Shown piece after piece: positions 1 through 7,219 of a DNA stretch of 64,000 nucleotides. Origin of the DNA: DATBGZ01 sp036557785 (GTDB taxonomy: Bacteria; Actinomycetota; Actinomycetes; Mycobacteriales; Micromonosporaceae); NCBI GenBank assembly GCA_036557785.1, contig DATBGZ010000003.1:1-64000 (forward strand), in the 5' to 3' direction. A program made the translations under genes and the position numbers. The notes under the pieces are model-generated. The model was not told where the DNA came from and did no database searches. It worked only from the letters and a program-made list of their open reading frames with translations. Every line of letters starts with the position of its first letter. Within the stretch, counting starts at the first letter, position 1.

Positions 1-118
1 TCACGGCGAGAACCTAGCCCTTCGCCGCCAGCTGGGCCACCAAGCCAACAGCCAGCCCGTCGCTACGCTTGCGGACGCGACCGCAAGCGGTCTACCTGCA
101 CAAACACGGCGATCATGA

Positions 119-670
119 TCAATTACCCCGGATAACCAAGCACTGGACCGCACCGCGCCGATCCTGCCGCTACGTGCCGGCCTACCCGAGAAAGCGACGC
201 ACGACTACGTGCGGCACGGGACGACAACCCTGTTCGCGGCGCTGGAGGTAGCCACCGGCAAGGTGACCGACGCCTGCTACGACCGGCACGGCAAGGCCGA
301 GTTCCTCGACTTCCTCAAGAAGGTCGCTCGGGCCTACCCCCGCCGCGAGCTGCATGTGGTCTGCGATAACTACCACACGCACAAGCACGCCGAGATCAAC
401 GCATGGCTGGCCCGCAATCCGCGGATCACGCTGCACTTCACTCCGACATCAGGATCATGGCTGAACCTGGTCGAAGTCTTCTTCGGCATCATCACCCGTC
501 AGGCAATCCGGCGCGGCACGTTCACCAGCGTCAAGGAACTCATCACCGCGATCAGCCGGTTCATCGACGGCTGGAACGAGCGCTGCCACCCGTTCCTCTG
601 GACCAAGCCCGCCCACGACATCCTCCACCACGCCGCAAACCGTCAACCAACTTCAGACGCACGACACTAG
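119..670 (+). pseudogene. IS630-type transposase remnant (C-terminal DDE half)
   Basis: The intact part reads from GTG 209 for 153 residues and matches the C-terminal half of IS630/Tc1-type DDE transposases. The second catalytic Asp is visible in VVCDNYHTH (D53) and the catalytic Glu in SGSWLNLVEVFF (E89). Typical IS630 sequence (ALDRTAPILP, codons at about 140-169) continues in frame before the GTG, but the frame is closed by TGA at 116-118. The N-terminal helix-turn-helix and the first catalytic Asp (normally in DEKSQIQALDRT) are therefore missing. Full-length members have roughly 350 residues. The sequence before position 116 is not recognisable as transposase in any frame I tried. I call it an inactive remnant whose left part was lost. 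Confidence 0.85.
649..670 (+). repeat. candidate right terminal end of the IS630 remnant
   Basis: The last bases of the transposase reading frame, ending GACGCACGACACTAG at 670, look like the terminal inverted repeat and CTAG/TA junction of IS630-type elements, where the ORF often runs into the right end. No matching left end is present in the window, so this cannot be confirmed by pairing. Confidence 0.3.
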
Positions 671-680
671 AATCGCGCAG

Positions 681-1127
681 ATGGACCGCGAAACTTCCTG
701 GGCGGAGTACAACCTGTACGTCCTCGTGGACTCGCAGGTCCACCGGCCGGACCCCTCGCGCACGGGCAAGGCCATCTGCGATGCCGCGATTCCTCTGAAC
801 GCTCCGGTGGCTTGTCGTCCGTCCCGCAAAGCTCAGGGCTGCAGAGTCTGCTTCGAGAAGCTGAGACGTCTGCGAGTCGCTGAGGCGCGGCGTCGTGCGA
901 CGTCGTACCTCCTCGTCGCCGCCGAAGCAGACCGTGCCGAGGAGAATCCCGACGCACGCACAGCAGAGATCGCTGCGTTCCGACAGGAGCGTCAGCGCGA
1001 GGCCCGCGTCCGGGCCGCCCGCAGGGAACGCGAGATGGCCGACTTAGCCGACCGTCGTCGCGGTCAGGGCTCGTCGGTTCGGACAAGCAGCGCCGGGCTT
1101 CCAACCTTGGGTAAGCGCCACCGCTGA
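681..1127 (+). CDS. hypothetical protein with paired Cys, charged C-terminal helix
   Basis: A 148-residue protein starts at ATG 681, 11 bases after the IS630 remnant. Its N-terminal half has AICDAAIP and GCRVCFEKLRRLR, with three or four cysteines in a spacing that could bind zinc. Its C-terminal half is a highly charged Arg/Glu/Ala-rich stretch (residues 60-125) predicted to be a long helix. I do not recognise a named family. Codon use fits the host, and the Cys-containing segment resembles small conserved actinobacterial hypotheticals. The reverse strand also carries a long open frame (667-1158), but its composition is that of an antisense shadow. Confidence 0.5.
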   Translation: MDRETSWAEYNLYVLVDSQVHRPDPSRTGKAICDAAIPLNAPVACRPSRKAQGCRVCFEKLRRLRVAEARRRATSYLLVAAEADRAEENPDARTAEIAAFRQERQREARVRAARREREMADLADRRRGQGSSVRTSSAGLPTLGKRHR

Positions 1128-1179
1128 GATGCGTCCAGGACGACGCGATGCCGGGCAAGTTGGCCCCGAGCTGGGCAAC

Positions 1180-1535
1180 TCATTGCCTTGTGTGGTTGGG
1201 GCCGGCGACGGCGTTGCTCGCAGCGGCTTCGACACCGCGAAGGCTGGAGGCAAGAATGCGGACAAGCCGTAGGGCGGCCCAGATAGTGATGGCGGCGATC
1301 AGGAGGCGCAGATCGTGGTGGAGGTGTCGAGGTCGATGGCCCAGGTCGCGAGCGCTGAGAGCGCGGCGCCGAGCGGGACGCGGTGCCAGCGGTCGGTGAC
1401 CAGCAGGATGGCGATGGCCCAGCCGAGACCGTAGCCGGACAGGTGGGTGGCCTTCCACCACAGGTCGGAGTTGATGGCCGGCACGCCTCCGAAGACGGCG
1501 GTGAGCACGACGGTCGCGGTGCGCGACGGTGCCAA
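1180..1535 (-). pseudogene. possible frameshifted small membrane protein
   Basis: On the minus strand, ATG at 1533-1535 opens a 78-residue frame with two hydrophobic segments (VVLTAVFGG and GLGWAIAILLV) and a third starting at LGAALSALATWAIDLDTST, where it stops at 1299. A second frame continues directly with LLIAAITIWAALRLVRIL and ends at 1180. Joined near 1315-1325 they would give one membrane protein of about 115 residues with three or four helices. This is inferred from hydrophobicity alone; no family is recognised. The rest of the 1128-1635 stretch shows no other gene. Confidence 0.35.
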
Positions 1536-1635
1536 TCGGCCCTACAACGACACGGAAGATCCGATTAGACGATGCTTTGATGTGCCGTCGCCTCTAGGGT
1601 CAGGAGACCCGCAACTCCAACCGGATGGGGTCGAC

Positions 1636-2535
1636 GTGAATCTGAGCTCCAGTTGTCCAGGACCAGCTCTCGACTTCGTCAAGATCTCCGACAACTACGC
1701 CCAGCTGACCGGTCTCTTGGCCGGTTTCGCTTTTGCCGCGCTCGTGATGGTGCTGACCCGCCGTCGAGAGGCCCAGGACGAGAGCCATCGGCTGCCCGCC
1801 ACCGATGGCCGCGTCGCACTTGCTCTGGCCTCTGCCTTCTTCGCGCTCACGATCGCAACGCTCGTCTATTCGGTCATGGGCGGCGAAGACCTTAAGATTG
1901 CGCGCGGGCGTGCGGCTACCGAGGAGCTCATAGCCGGTCTGCCCTTTGGCCTGGCCACCATCATGCTCTTCTACGCCATCGCGAGCCTGATGGAGCTAAC
2001 TCTTGTTGGACGTGGTGCGACCCTGCTCGCTAGGTGGACCGCTTCGATCGTTGTCCCGGCCCTGACGATGTTTTACCTCGTCAACGGAGTCGGCGACACC
2101 GAGACTGCCAGAGCCCTGATATACAACAACCCCGTGGTGGTCTGCAACGGAAGCGCTCCCTTGCCGCCGCTGGGGATCGAACTTTCAGTCGCCTTGTTCT
2201 TGGTAATGATCGCTGTTGTCGCTGTGGGCGCACCGAGCGGCCCATGGCGCAGACTCCTCCAGCGGCTGGCGGCGGCCGCACCCTGGATCGTCGTTGGCTT
2301 GAGTATCGTGTCGGCAGTGGCGGTCGGCATCGTAAGCACCCTAGACGTTGACTTCCTCCTGTCCGAAGACTGGGTGCGCAACTACTTGGTGGGCACCTTC
2401 GTCACCCTTCTAGTGATTGCGGTCTTTCTGTCAACCAAGCCAGACGAGACAGTATCGGCAACTGGGCCGGAAGACCTCCCTGCGCCGCGATCATCCGACA
2501 TCGCTCACCCGCACGGGGCTCGGCATTCCTCCTGA
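1636..2535 (+). CDS. multi-pass membrane protein, function unknown
   Basis: I place the start at GTG 1636 (VNLSSSCPGPALDFVKISDN), with GGATGGGG about 8 bases upstream; the frame is open further 5' but lacks protein-like sequence there. The 299-residue product has seven or eight hydrophobic segments: near residues 23-41, 58-82, 100-125, 135-155, 180-203, 215-237 and 250-268 (approximate). It ends in a hydrophilic tail rich in Pro, Ser and His. No catalytic motif or known family is visible. It stands alone between mobile-element debris and a hypothetical gene, so the context gives no functional clue. Confidence 0.6.
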   Translation: MNLSSSCPGPALDFVKISDNYAQLTGLLAGFAFAALVMVLTRRREAQDESHRLPATDGRVALALASAFFALTIATLVYSVMGGEDLKIARGRAATEELIAGLPFGLATIMLFYAIASLMELTLVGRGATLLARWTASIVVPALTMFYLVNGVGDTETARALIYNNPVVVCNGSAPLPPLGIELSVALFLVMIAVVAVGAPSGPWRRLLQRLAAAAPWIVVGLSIVSAVAVGIVSTLDVDFLLSEDWVRNYLVGTFVTLLVIAVFLSTKPDETVSATGPEDLPAPRSSDIAHPHGARHSS

Positions 2536-2793
2536 TGGGACGCGGCGCTTATCGTTACCTCGGCCGTCCGTTCAAGCTCCGTAACCCCTCCGGCCGTCGG
2601 CCATCGGCAGCGTCACGTAGGACCACGGCCGGCACACCGAACGCTCCCGACGCCGCGAGGTCACCAAGCGACTCACGGCGCATGTCACGCAATCGGCGTT
2701 GGGCTACGCGGGTGCGCGCGCTGACCGTAGGTAGGCGCCTGTTGGCCAGCGTGCCACAAGGCTCGAATCCGTCATGCGTGGAAGGCTGGCGCC

Positions 2794-3207
2794 GTGACGA
2801 GCAGGGGCGCGGCGGGAGCGCCGGCGTACGTGGCCGCGCACCGGATCGCGGTGGTGGACCGGCGGCTGCCGTTCGAGCAGGCCTACTGCCTGGCCCGGCT
2901 GGTGATCGACCACGCGGGCGGCCCGTTCGTTGCTGAGCGCGCTGGTGTCATGTCCTTCGCGGTCTTCAAGCTGCTGGCCGCCGAGGATCTCGTATCGGTC
3001 ACGACCGAGCTCAACGACAATCTGCGTCCCCGCGTCGAGCTGACGATCTCGAAGCTGTTCGTCGAGAAACTCGGAATGACGCCACCGGTCGGCTTGCGGA
3101 GGACCGGCTACATCACATCGTCCCGGCGAAAGATCACTCGATACGTCGAGGCCACCGAACAGGGAGCCGACCTCGTCGTCGCCGCCGTACGCGCCGCCGG
3201 GAAGTGA
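2794..3207 (+). CDS. hypothetical protein
   Basis: A 137-residue protein starts at GTG 2794, with GGAAGG nine bases upstream. It is a mixed alpha/beta sequence without membrane segments or signal peptide, containing VVDRRLPFEQAYCLARLVID and GYITSSRRKITRYVEATEQG. I recognise no domain. It lies in the accessory segment between a membrane protein and the VapBC pair. Nothing suggestive was seen in 2536-2793 upstream or 3208-3414 downstream. Confidence 0.5.
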   Translation: MTSRGAAGAPAYVAAHRIAVVDRRLPFEQAYCLARLVIDHAGGPFVAERAGVMSFAVFKLLAAEDLVSVTTELNDNLRPRVELTISKLFVEKLGMTPPVGLRRTGYITSSRRKITRYVEATEQGADLVVAAVRAAGK

Positions 3208-3414
3208 CGTATGCGGGCACCTGACCGGCCGACACGGCATCGCGGCGCCACACTGCTCGCATTCGCCGCGCCGCCGTTGGGACCGTGGGCCCAAGCCTCC
3301 GCCCGCCGTCAGGAGATCGACAGAACAAGACCCTGGTGGACGCCGAAGCTCGCACGCAGCTTGGCCTTCCCATGGACACGCGACACACCCACGAGTCCAC
3401 GCCAGCGTCGGCCG

Positions 3415-3445
3415 TGATATCGTTGTCCCACTACTGTTGATATCA
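3415..3445. promoter_or_regulatory. candidate VapB operator (inverted repeat)
   Basis: TGATATC at 3415-3421 is matched by GATATCA at 3439-3445, a 7-bp inverted repeat with a 17-bp spacer. It ends 15 bases before the antitoxin start codon at 3461. VapB antitoxins bind palindromes overlapping their own promoter, so this is a plausible autoregulatory site. It is also locally A+T-rich compared with its surroundings. Confidence 0.5.
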
Positions 3446-3460
3446 GGCGGGGTGGTAGGG

Positions 3461-3658
3461 ATGCGCACGGTGATTGACGTGGACGACGAGGCGCTCGCCG
3501 ACGCCGCAGCGGAGTTGGGGACCACGACGAAGGTCGCCACGGTCAACGAGGCCCTGCGACTGGCGGCCGCCCGGCGCCGAACCGCCGCTTACCTGGACCT
3601 GCTGGCCGAGCTCGACTTGGACACCGACGATCGCGCCCGTGCCTGGCGTGTCGCCTGA
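3461..3658 (+). CDS. vapB: VapB-type ribbon-helix-helix antitoxin
   Basis: A 65-residue protein starts at ATG 3461, preceded by GGTGGTAGGG. The N-terminus MRTVIDVDDEALADAAAELG followed by TTTKVATVNEALRLA is the standard ribbon-helix-helix DNA-binding and dimer module of VapB/Arc-type antitoxins. The C-terminal part (DLLAELDLDTDDRARAWRVA) would wrap the toxin. It lies 12 bases before a PIN-domain toxin gene, the usual antitoxin-first order. By family knowledge it should neutralise VapC by direct binding and repress its own promoter, probably through the repeat at 3415-3445. Confidence 0.9.
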   Translation: MRTVIDVDDEALADAAAELGTTTKVATVNEALRLAAARRRTAAYLDLLAELDLDTDDRARAWRVA

Positions 3659-3670
3659 CCGGCCAGCGTC

Positions 3671-4090
3671 GTGCTGTTCCTGCTAGACAAGTCCGCGCAC
3701 GAGCTGGCCAGGCGCGACGTACACGCCCGGCGCACATTCGAAACCATGGCCGTCACCGGAGTCCTGGCCACCTGCGCCATCGTCGAGCTGGAGATCCTGT
3801 ACTCCGCACGCAACCCGACCGACCACCGGCGCCTCAAGACCTACCTGCGCGAGCAGTGCGTATGGCTGGAGACCACCGACAACACCCTGGGCGCCGCAGT
3901 CGACCTGCAGGAGACGATGCTGGCCGCCGGCATGCACCGCAAGCCGATCCCTGACCTGATCATCGCCTCCGTCGCCCTGGCCCACGACGCCGTACTCGTG
4001 CACCACGACCGCGACTTCGACGACATCGCTACCGTCGTCGAAGACCTCCGGACCCGATGGATCGTTACGCCACCACCCGCCGCGCCATAG
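3671..4090 (+). CDS. vapC: VapC-type PIN-domain ribonuclease toxin
   Basis: A 139-residue PIN-domain protein starts at GTG 3671. The acidic metal-binding residues are all present: D6 (LLDKSAH), E39 (AIVELEILYSA), D95 (IPDLIIASVA) and D113/D115 (HHDRDFD). VapC enzymes are Mg2+-dependent endoribonucleases that cut tRNA or rRNA when released from VapB. Length and residues look complete, so I expect an active toxin. It is cotranscribed with the antitoxin just upstream. The pair sits between an IS remnant and an integrase remnant, as toxin-antitoxin modules often do in accessory DNA. Confidence 0.92.
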   Translation: MLFLLDKSAHELARRDVHARRTFETMAVTGVLATCAIVELEILYSARNPTDHRRLKTYLREQCVWLETTDNTLGAAVDLQETMLAAGMHRKPIPDLIIASVALAHDAVLVHHDRDFDDIATVVEDLRTRWIVTPPPAAP

Positions 4091-4200
4091 TCCGCTGAGC
4101 GCGCTCCTTTGCCTCCGCCCGGTTCCGCGGTCGGTGCATCGTTCCGCGAAGCAGCGCATGGACAAAATGGAGTGCATCGTCCGTCATCTGAGGGGACTGA

Positions 4201-4416
4201 GGAAGTCAGCCCTGGGTCGCCGTCCAACAGGTCAGCACCCACTGGCTACGCCACACCACCCTGACCTGGGGGTTCACGGTGCCGACGTTCGAACAGTACG
4301 TGCCAGTGGTGGCCGCGGCTGTGAGCGAGGCGAGCCGCAAGGCCCACGCGACGTACTGGAACCGCGTGCTCAGCAGATGGAGCGCCAGGCGTGGAAAGAC
4401 GATCATGACCCGTTAG
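4201..4416 (+). pseudogene. chimeric tyrosine-recombinase remnant
   Basis: One frame after the stop at 4198-4200 reads GSQPWVAVQQVSTHWLRHTTLTW and then, without a break, FTVPTFEQYVPVVAAAVSEA through HATYWNRVLSRWSARRGKTI to a stop at 4414-4416. The first piece carries the STHWLRHT motif of the catalytic core of tyrosine recombinases (the H-x-x-R box). The second resembles the N-terminal SAM-like arm of actinobacterial site-specific integrases. The two are normally a few hundred residues apart and in the opposite order, so this looks like a fusion of two integrase fragments. Nothing further was seen in 4091-4200 or 4417-4593. Confidence 0.6.
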
Positions 4417-4593
4417 GAAGAACGGCGGAACGGCTCGGAAGCGAAGGCCCGGAACGGCACCGCCACCCCGAGACAGGCAGTCCAGAGCTGCCTCAGATCT
4501 ATCCCTGCAGCTACATCGCTACCAGCCACACCCACTGCCGAAACTCCGCGCCGTCATCTTCGGTCCCTGGATGGGGAGCGGTACCGTCGGTGC

Positions 4594-4806
4594 GTGTCCA
4601 GCGACCCTGGTGACCGACTCGAAGCGCTGCTCTTTGATGAGGAGCCTGAAGCGCCGCACGCTCGGCAGCGCAGGGCGGCGGCTGGGGTCGCCTCCGCCTT
4701 CGGATTGGTCGTCATCTGGCTCGTCGTGCTGGCCGCAGTGATCGGTGGCGTGGGTTTCGTTGTGCTGCGGGTCGTCCTCCCGTTCTTGCACGCGGGCGCG
4801 CTGTAG
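4594..4806 (+). CDS. small single-pass membrane protein
   Basis: A 70-residue protein starts at GTG 4594. Residues 1-28 are hydrophilic and acidic (LEALLFDEEPEAP), and residues 30-64 form one or two tightly packed hydrophobic helices (VASAFGLVVIWLVVLAAVIG). No family is recognised. A strong hairpin 42 bases downstream would terminate a monocistronic transcript. GGGGAG lies about 15 bases upstream of the start, a weak ribosome site. Confidence 0.5.
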   Translation: MSSDPGDRLEALLFDEEPEAPHARQRRAAAGVASAFGLVVIWLVVLAAVIGGVGFVVLRVVLPFLHAGAL

Positions 4807-4847
4807 CTGCCGGGCGAGGTCGTCGACCGTGATGGCCCTCCGGCTGA

Positions 4848-4868
4848 AGCTGCCGTCCGACGGCAGCT
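4848..4868. terminator. hairpin terminator after the small membrane gene
   Basis: AGCTGCCG and CGGCAGCT form an 8-bp perfect stem around a 5-base loop (21 bases in all). There is no T-run, as is usual for terminators in high-G+C actinobacteria. It could serve the gene ending at 4806. The rest of 4869-5102 shows nothing. Confidence 0.5.
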
Positions 4869-5102
4869 ACGAGACCCGACATTGTGCGATACACGTCGTC
4901 ATGTGACGATCTGGCCGCAACGGGATTCAGCAATCTGTCGATGGCCGGTGTGCCCACCCGGTGCGGTCGACCCGTGGCCCGAACCACGGTAACCGTCCTG
5001 GACAAGTTGCCGAACCCGGCAACGTGCAGCTTCAAGCTCGACCGCCGGGGCGGCCCGGCATGGCCGCGGCGGGCCGCCGAGCTGGGGCGTCTACCTCCCG
5101 GT

Positions 5103-5597
5103 TCAGAGAACCTTGGTTCCGTACATCTCGCCGAGCGGATCCGCGAGCAGCTCGAGGCGCTCGCCGTCCGGACCTCTGAAGTAGACAGACGTACCGGACT
5201 CCACCTGGTAGGTGACCCCGGCCTGGTCGAGTTTCGCGCGTAAGTAGTCCCACTTCTCCTGCGTGACCGAGATCGCGATGTGGTGCAGCCCGCCGAGGAC
5301 CTCCGCATATGGGCCGAGGTCCAAGCCGGGCATGTCGAAGAAGGCGAGCAGGTTGCCGGTGCCGACGTCGAAGAAGAAGTGGTTGGAGCCCGCGTAGTCG
5401 CGGTTCTCGAAGATCTCGGTCAGCGGGAACTCCAGCACTCCCTGATAGAACTCGATCGTCGCTCGGACGTCGGAACTCAGCAGTGCTGCGTGATGGATAC
5501 CCCGAGCAGTGCTGTGGGGTCGCGCCGCTTCGTCGCGCAGGTATTGGCGCCGGATGCGCTCGCGGTCCTTGGTGATGGCATCGAGATCAATGGACAT
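5103..5597 (-). CDS. VOC-family (glyoxalase/extradiol dioxygenase fold) protein
   Basis: This 164-residue protein starts at ATG 5597, with GGAG seven bases upstream. It is one vicinal-oxygen-chelate unit after a charged N-terminal helix (residues 5-27). Candidate metal ligands are His35/36 (RGIHHAALL), His105/106 (GLHHIAIS) and Glu149 (GERLELLAD), the normal spacing for a two-module VOC fold. The substrate cannot be told from sequence; such proteins include dioxygenases, isomerases and lyases. It is the second gene of an apparent operon, 11 bases after the maleylpyruvate-isomerase-like gene. MarR regulation of the pair is inferred from the divergent layout. Confidence 0.85.
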   Translation of the reverse strand: MSIDLDAITKDRERIRRQYLRDEAARPHSTARGIHHAALLSSDVRATIEFYQGVLEFPLTEIFENRDYAGSNHFFFDVGTGNLLAFFDMPGLDLGPYAEVLGGLHHIAISVTQEKWDYLRAKLDQAGVTYQVESGTSVYFRGPDGERLELLADPLGEMYGTKVL

Positions 5598-5608
5598 GGT
5601 GCTCCAGG

Positions 5609-6427
5609 TCAGATCCGGAAGAATCCGGTCAGGAAGCGGTGGGCGAGGGTGGCGTCTCCCCGGACGGTACCCGTATTGGTGCGCCCGTAGGCGGTCAGGA
5701 CGAAACTGGCGGGGTCGAACTCGATGATGGCCGGGAGCGCGGTGGCGTCGCCGGCAACGATCGCGACGGTTTCGGGGCTGACCGAGGCTACGCTGTCTCC
5801 GGCGTGGGGACCCGTGGTGATCCGGATGCCGATCTGGAATGGCTCGGTGCCCGGGGCGACCTTGGGAGTGGCACCCCACAAGATGAAGCACAGCGGCACG
5901 AGCATGTCGGCCGAGTCGCCGGCCAGCGCATGAGCCCTACCCACGCCCTGGCGGATGTCCCAACTGTGCACGCTGTAGTCGACGAGTTGGAAGACCGCAT
6001 AGAAGCTCGCCGGCAGCGGGCCCATGTACTTGTGCGGCACCATGAGCCCGCTCCACTCGGCGTCGGTGAGCGAGGTGAAAATACCCATCATCTTGTCGAA
6101 GTCCGCGCGGCATCGCGCGACGAGCTCGGCCCGCGGAACTTGGCGGAAAGATTGCGCACCGGCATCGACATGCACCGCCATATCGGACAGCGGCACCAGC
6201 GGTGGCGGTGCGCCGTTTCCCCTGGCCGCGTCGAAACTCACGAAATAGGTCTCCGTCGTATCGACCAGGTGGCCGACGACATCTCTGGCCTGCCAGTGAC
6301 CCGCGCCGGTCGGGGCCATCCATTGCTCGTCGGAACCGACGAGAGAGAACATGCCCTCGGCCTCGCGCTGCACCAACGCCAGGAGGGTGTCCTTGCTGGC
6401 CGGGTCGAGAAAGTTCCAGCTGCCCAT
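5609..6427 (-). CDS. maleylpyruvate isomerase-like DinB/MDMPI protein
   Basis: ATG 6427 is preceded by GAGAGGA, giving 272 residues. The N-terminal half is a DinB/MDMPI four-helix domain with GHWQARDVVGHLVDTTE (residues 43-59), the region supplying metal-binding His. Later, VDYSVHSWDIRQG matches the third helix of the fold. The C-terminal 80 residues resemble the SCP2-like tail of mycothiol-dependent isomerases. Family members use mycothiol, the actinobacterial thiol, to isomerise maleylpyruvate in gentisate-type ring cleavage, but many homologues act on other substrates. It is first in an operon with the VOC gene and divergent from a MarR regulator. Confidence 0.8.
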   Translation of the reverse strand: MGSWNFLDPASKDTLLALVQREAEGMFSLVGSDEQWMAPTGAGHWQARDVVGHLVDTTETYFVSFDAARGNGAPPPLVPLSDMAVHVDAGAQSFRQVPRAELVARCRADFDKMMGIFTSLTDAEWSGLMVPHKYMGPLPASFYAVFQLVDYSVHSWDIRQGVGRAHALAGDSADMLVPLCFILWGATPKVAPGTEPFQIGIRITTGPHAGDSVASVSPETVAIVAGDATALPAIIEFDPASFVLTAYGRTNTGTVRGDATLAHRFLTGFFRI

Positions 6428-6505
6428 GGCAATCCTCTCCTCGTTGAGCGGGCGGTCGTCGCTCGGCGGCAATCGAGATCTTGGAGACGGCCGAACGGTT
6501 TCCAT

Positions 6506-6544
6506 GTCAACAATCAGTCTTGACCCGAGTAGTAGATGTGTCAA
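6506..6544. promoter_or_regulatory. candidate MarR operator in the divergent promoter
   Basis: Three half-sites lie between the two divergent start codons: GTCAA at 6506-6510, TTGAC at 6520-6524 and GTCAA at 6540-6544. They make two overlapping inverted repeats sharing the central half-site. MarR regulators usually bind such palindromes and control both directions. The position also argues that the MarR gene starts at GTG 6569 rather than at the ATG (6536) buried in the third half-site. Confidence 0.5.
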
Positions 6545-6568
6545 CCATCACAGGTAGAATCCACAGTC

Positions 6569-7096
6569 GTGGCTGAAACTCGGTGGCTCGACGACGAGCA
6601 ACAACGGGCCTGGCGCGGTTGGCTCGACCTCAATGCTCAGCTGTCCGCCATCCTGAACCGGCATCTACAGACAGTCAGCGGACTGTCGCTACCCGACTAT
6701 GACGTGCTCGTCGCACTGACTGACGTGCCCGAGCGCTCCTTGCGGATGTTCGAACTCGGCGCGCGCCTCGGCTGGGAGAAGAGCCGGGTCTCCAAGCAGC
6801 TTTCGCGCATGGCCAGCCGCGATCTGGTGCAGCGCCGAGAGTGTCCGGACGACCGCCGGGGGGCATTTGTCGAGCTCACCGACGTCGGGTTGGCCGCAAT
6901 CCGGGCGGCCGCGCCGGCACATGTCGAGCTGGTCCAGCGTCTGGTCTTCGACGGGCTCAGCCGAACCCAGCTACGAAGCCTCGCCGCAGTCAGCCGGGCA
7001 CTGCTCGACCGGTTCGGCCAACTCGTCGAAGGATCACCATCGGCGGCCCAACTCGGTGCGGCGAGGACCGAAATGACCCGACGAGCGAAGAGATGA
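6569..7096 (+). CDS. MarR-family transcriptional regulator
   Basis: GTG 6569 gives 175 residues (VAETRWLDDEQQRAWRGWLD). It has the MarR winged-helix layout: helix 1 with RAWRGWLDLNAQLSAILNRHL, SLPDYDVLVALTDVPERSLR, recognition helix GWEKSRVSKQLSRMASRDLV, and the wing CPDDRRGAFVELTDVGLAAI. Such dimers repress neighbouring genes until a small, often phenolic, ligand binds. It is divergent from the isomerase-like/VOC pair, with candidate operator half-sites between them. Nothing was seen in the 123 bases that follow. Confidence 0.92.
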   Translation: MAETRWLDDEQQRAWRGWLDLNAQLSAILNRHLQTVSGLSLPDYDVLVALTDVPERSLRMFELGARLGWEKSRVSKQLSRMASRDLVQRRECPDDRRGAFVELTDVGLAAIRAAAPAHVELVQRLVFDGLSRTQLRSLAAVSRALLDRFGQLVEGSPSAAQLGAARTEMTRRAKR

Positions 7097-7219
7097 GAAC
7101 CAGAGGGACGCACGCCGCGCCCATGACGGAGGCGATATCGCCGGTCAGGACGAGGCGACCGTGTCGGCCCGCATCGACATCGCATCGCGCGGTTCCGTCG
7201 CGCGATGCCGTCCGCGGCC

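Noticed and set aside
667..1158. Minus-strand 163-codon frame
   Set aside because: Ser/Arg/Gly-rich shadow of the plus-strand 148-codon gene, which has a better start and more even composition.
2755..2775. tRNA-like T-loop (GGCTCGAATCC)
   Set aside because: No acceptor stem, D-arm or anticodon arm could be folded upstream.
4134..4613. A 159-codon plus-strand frame through the integrase remnant
   Set aside because: The integrase-like residues lie in a different frame; this one is low-complexity and lacks any match.
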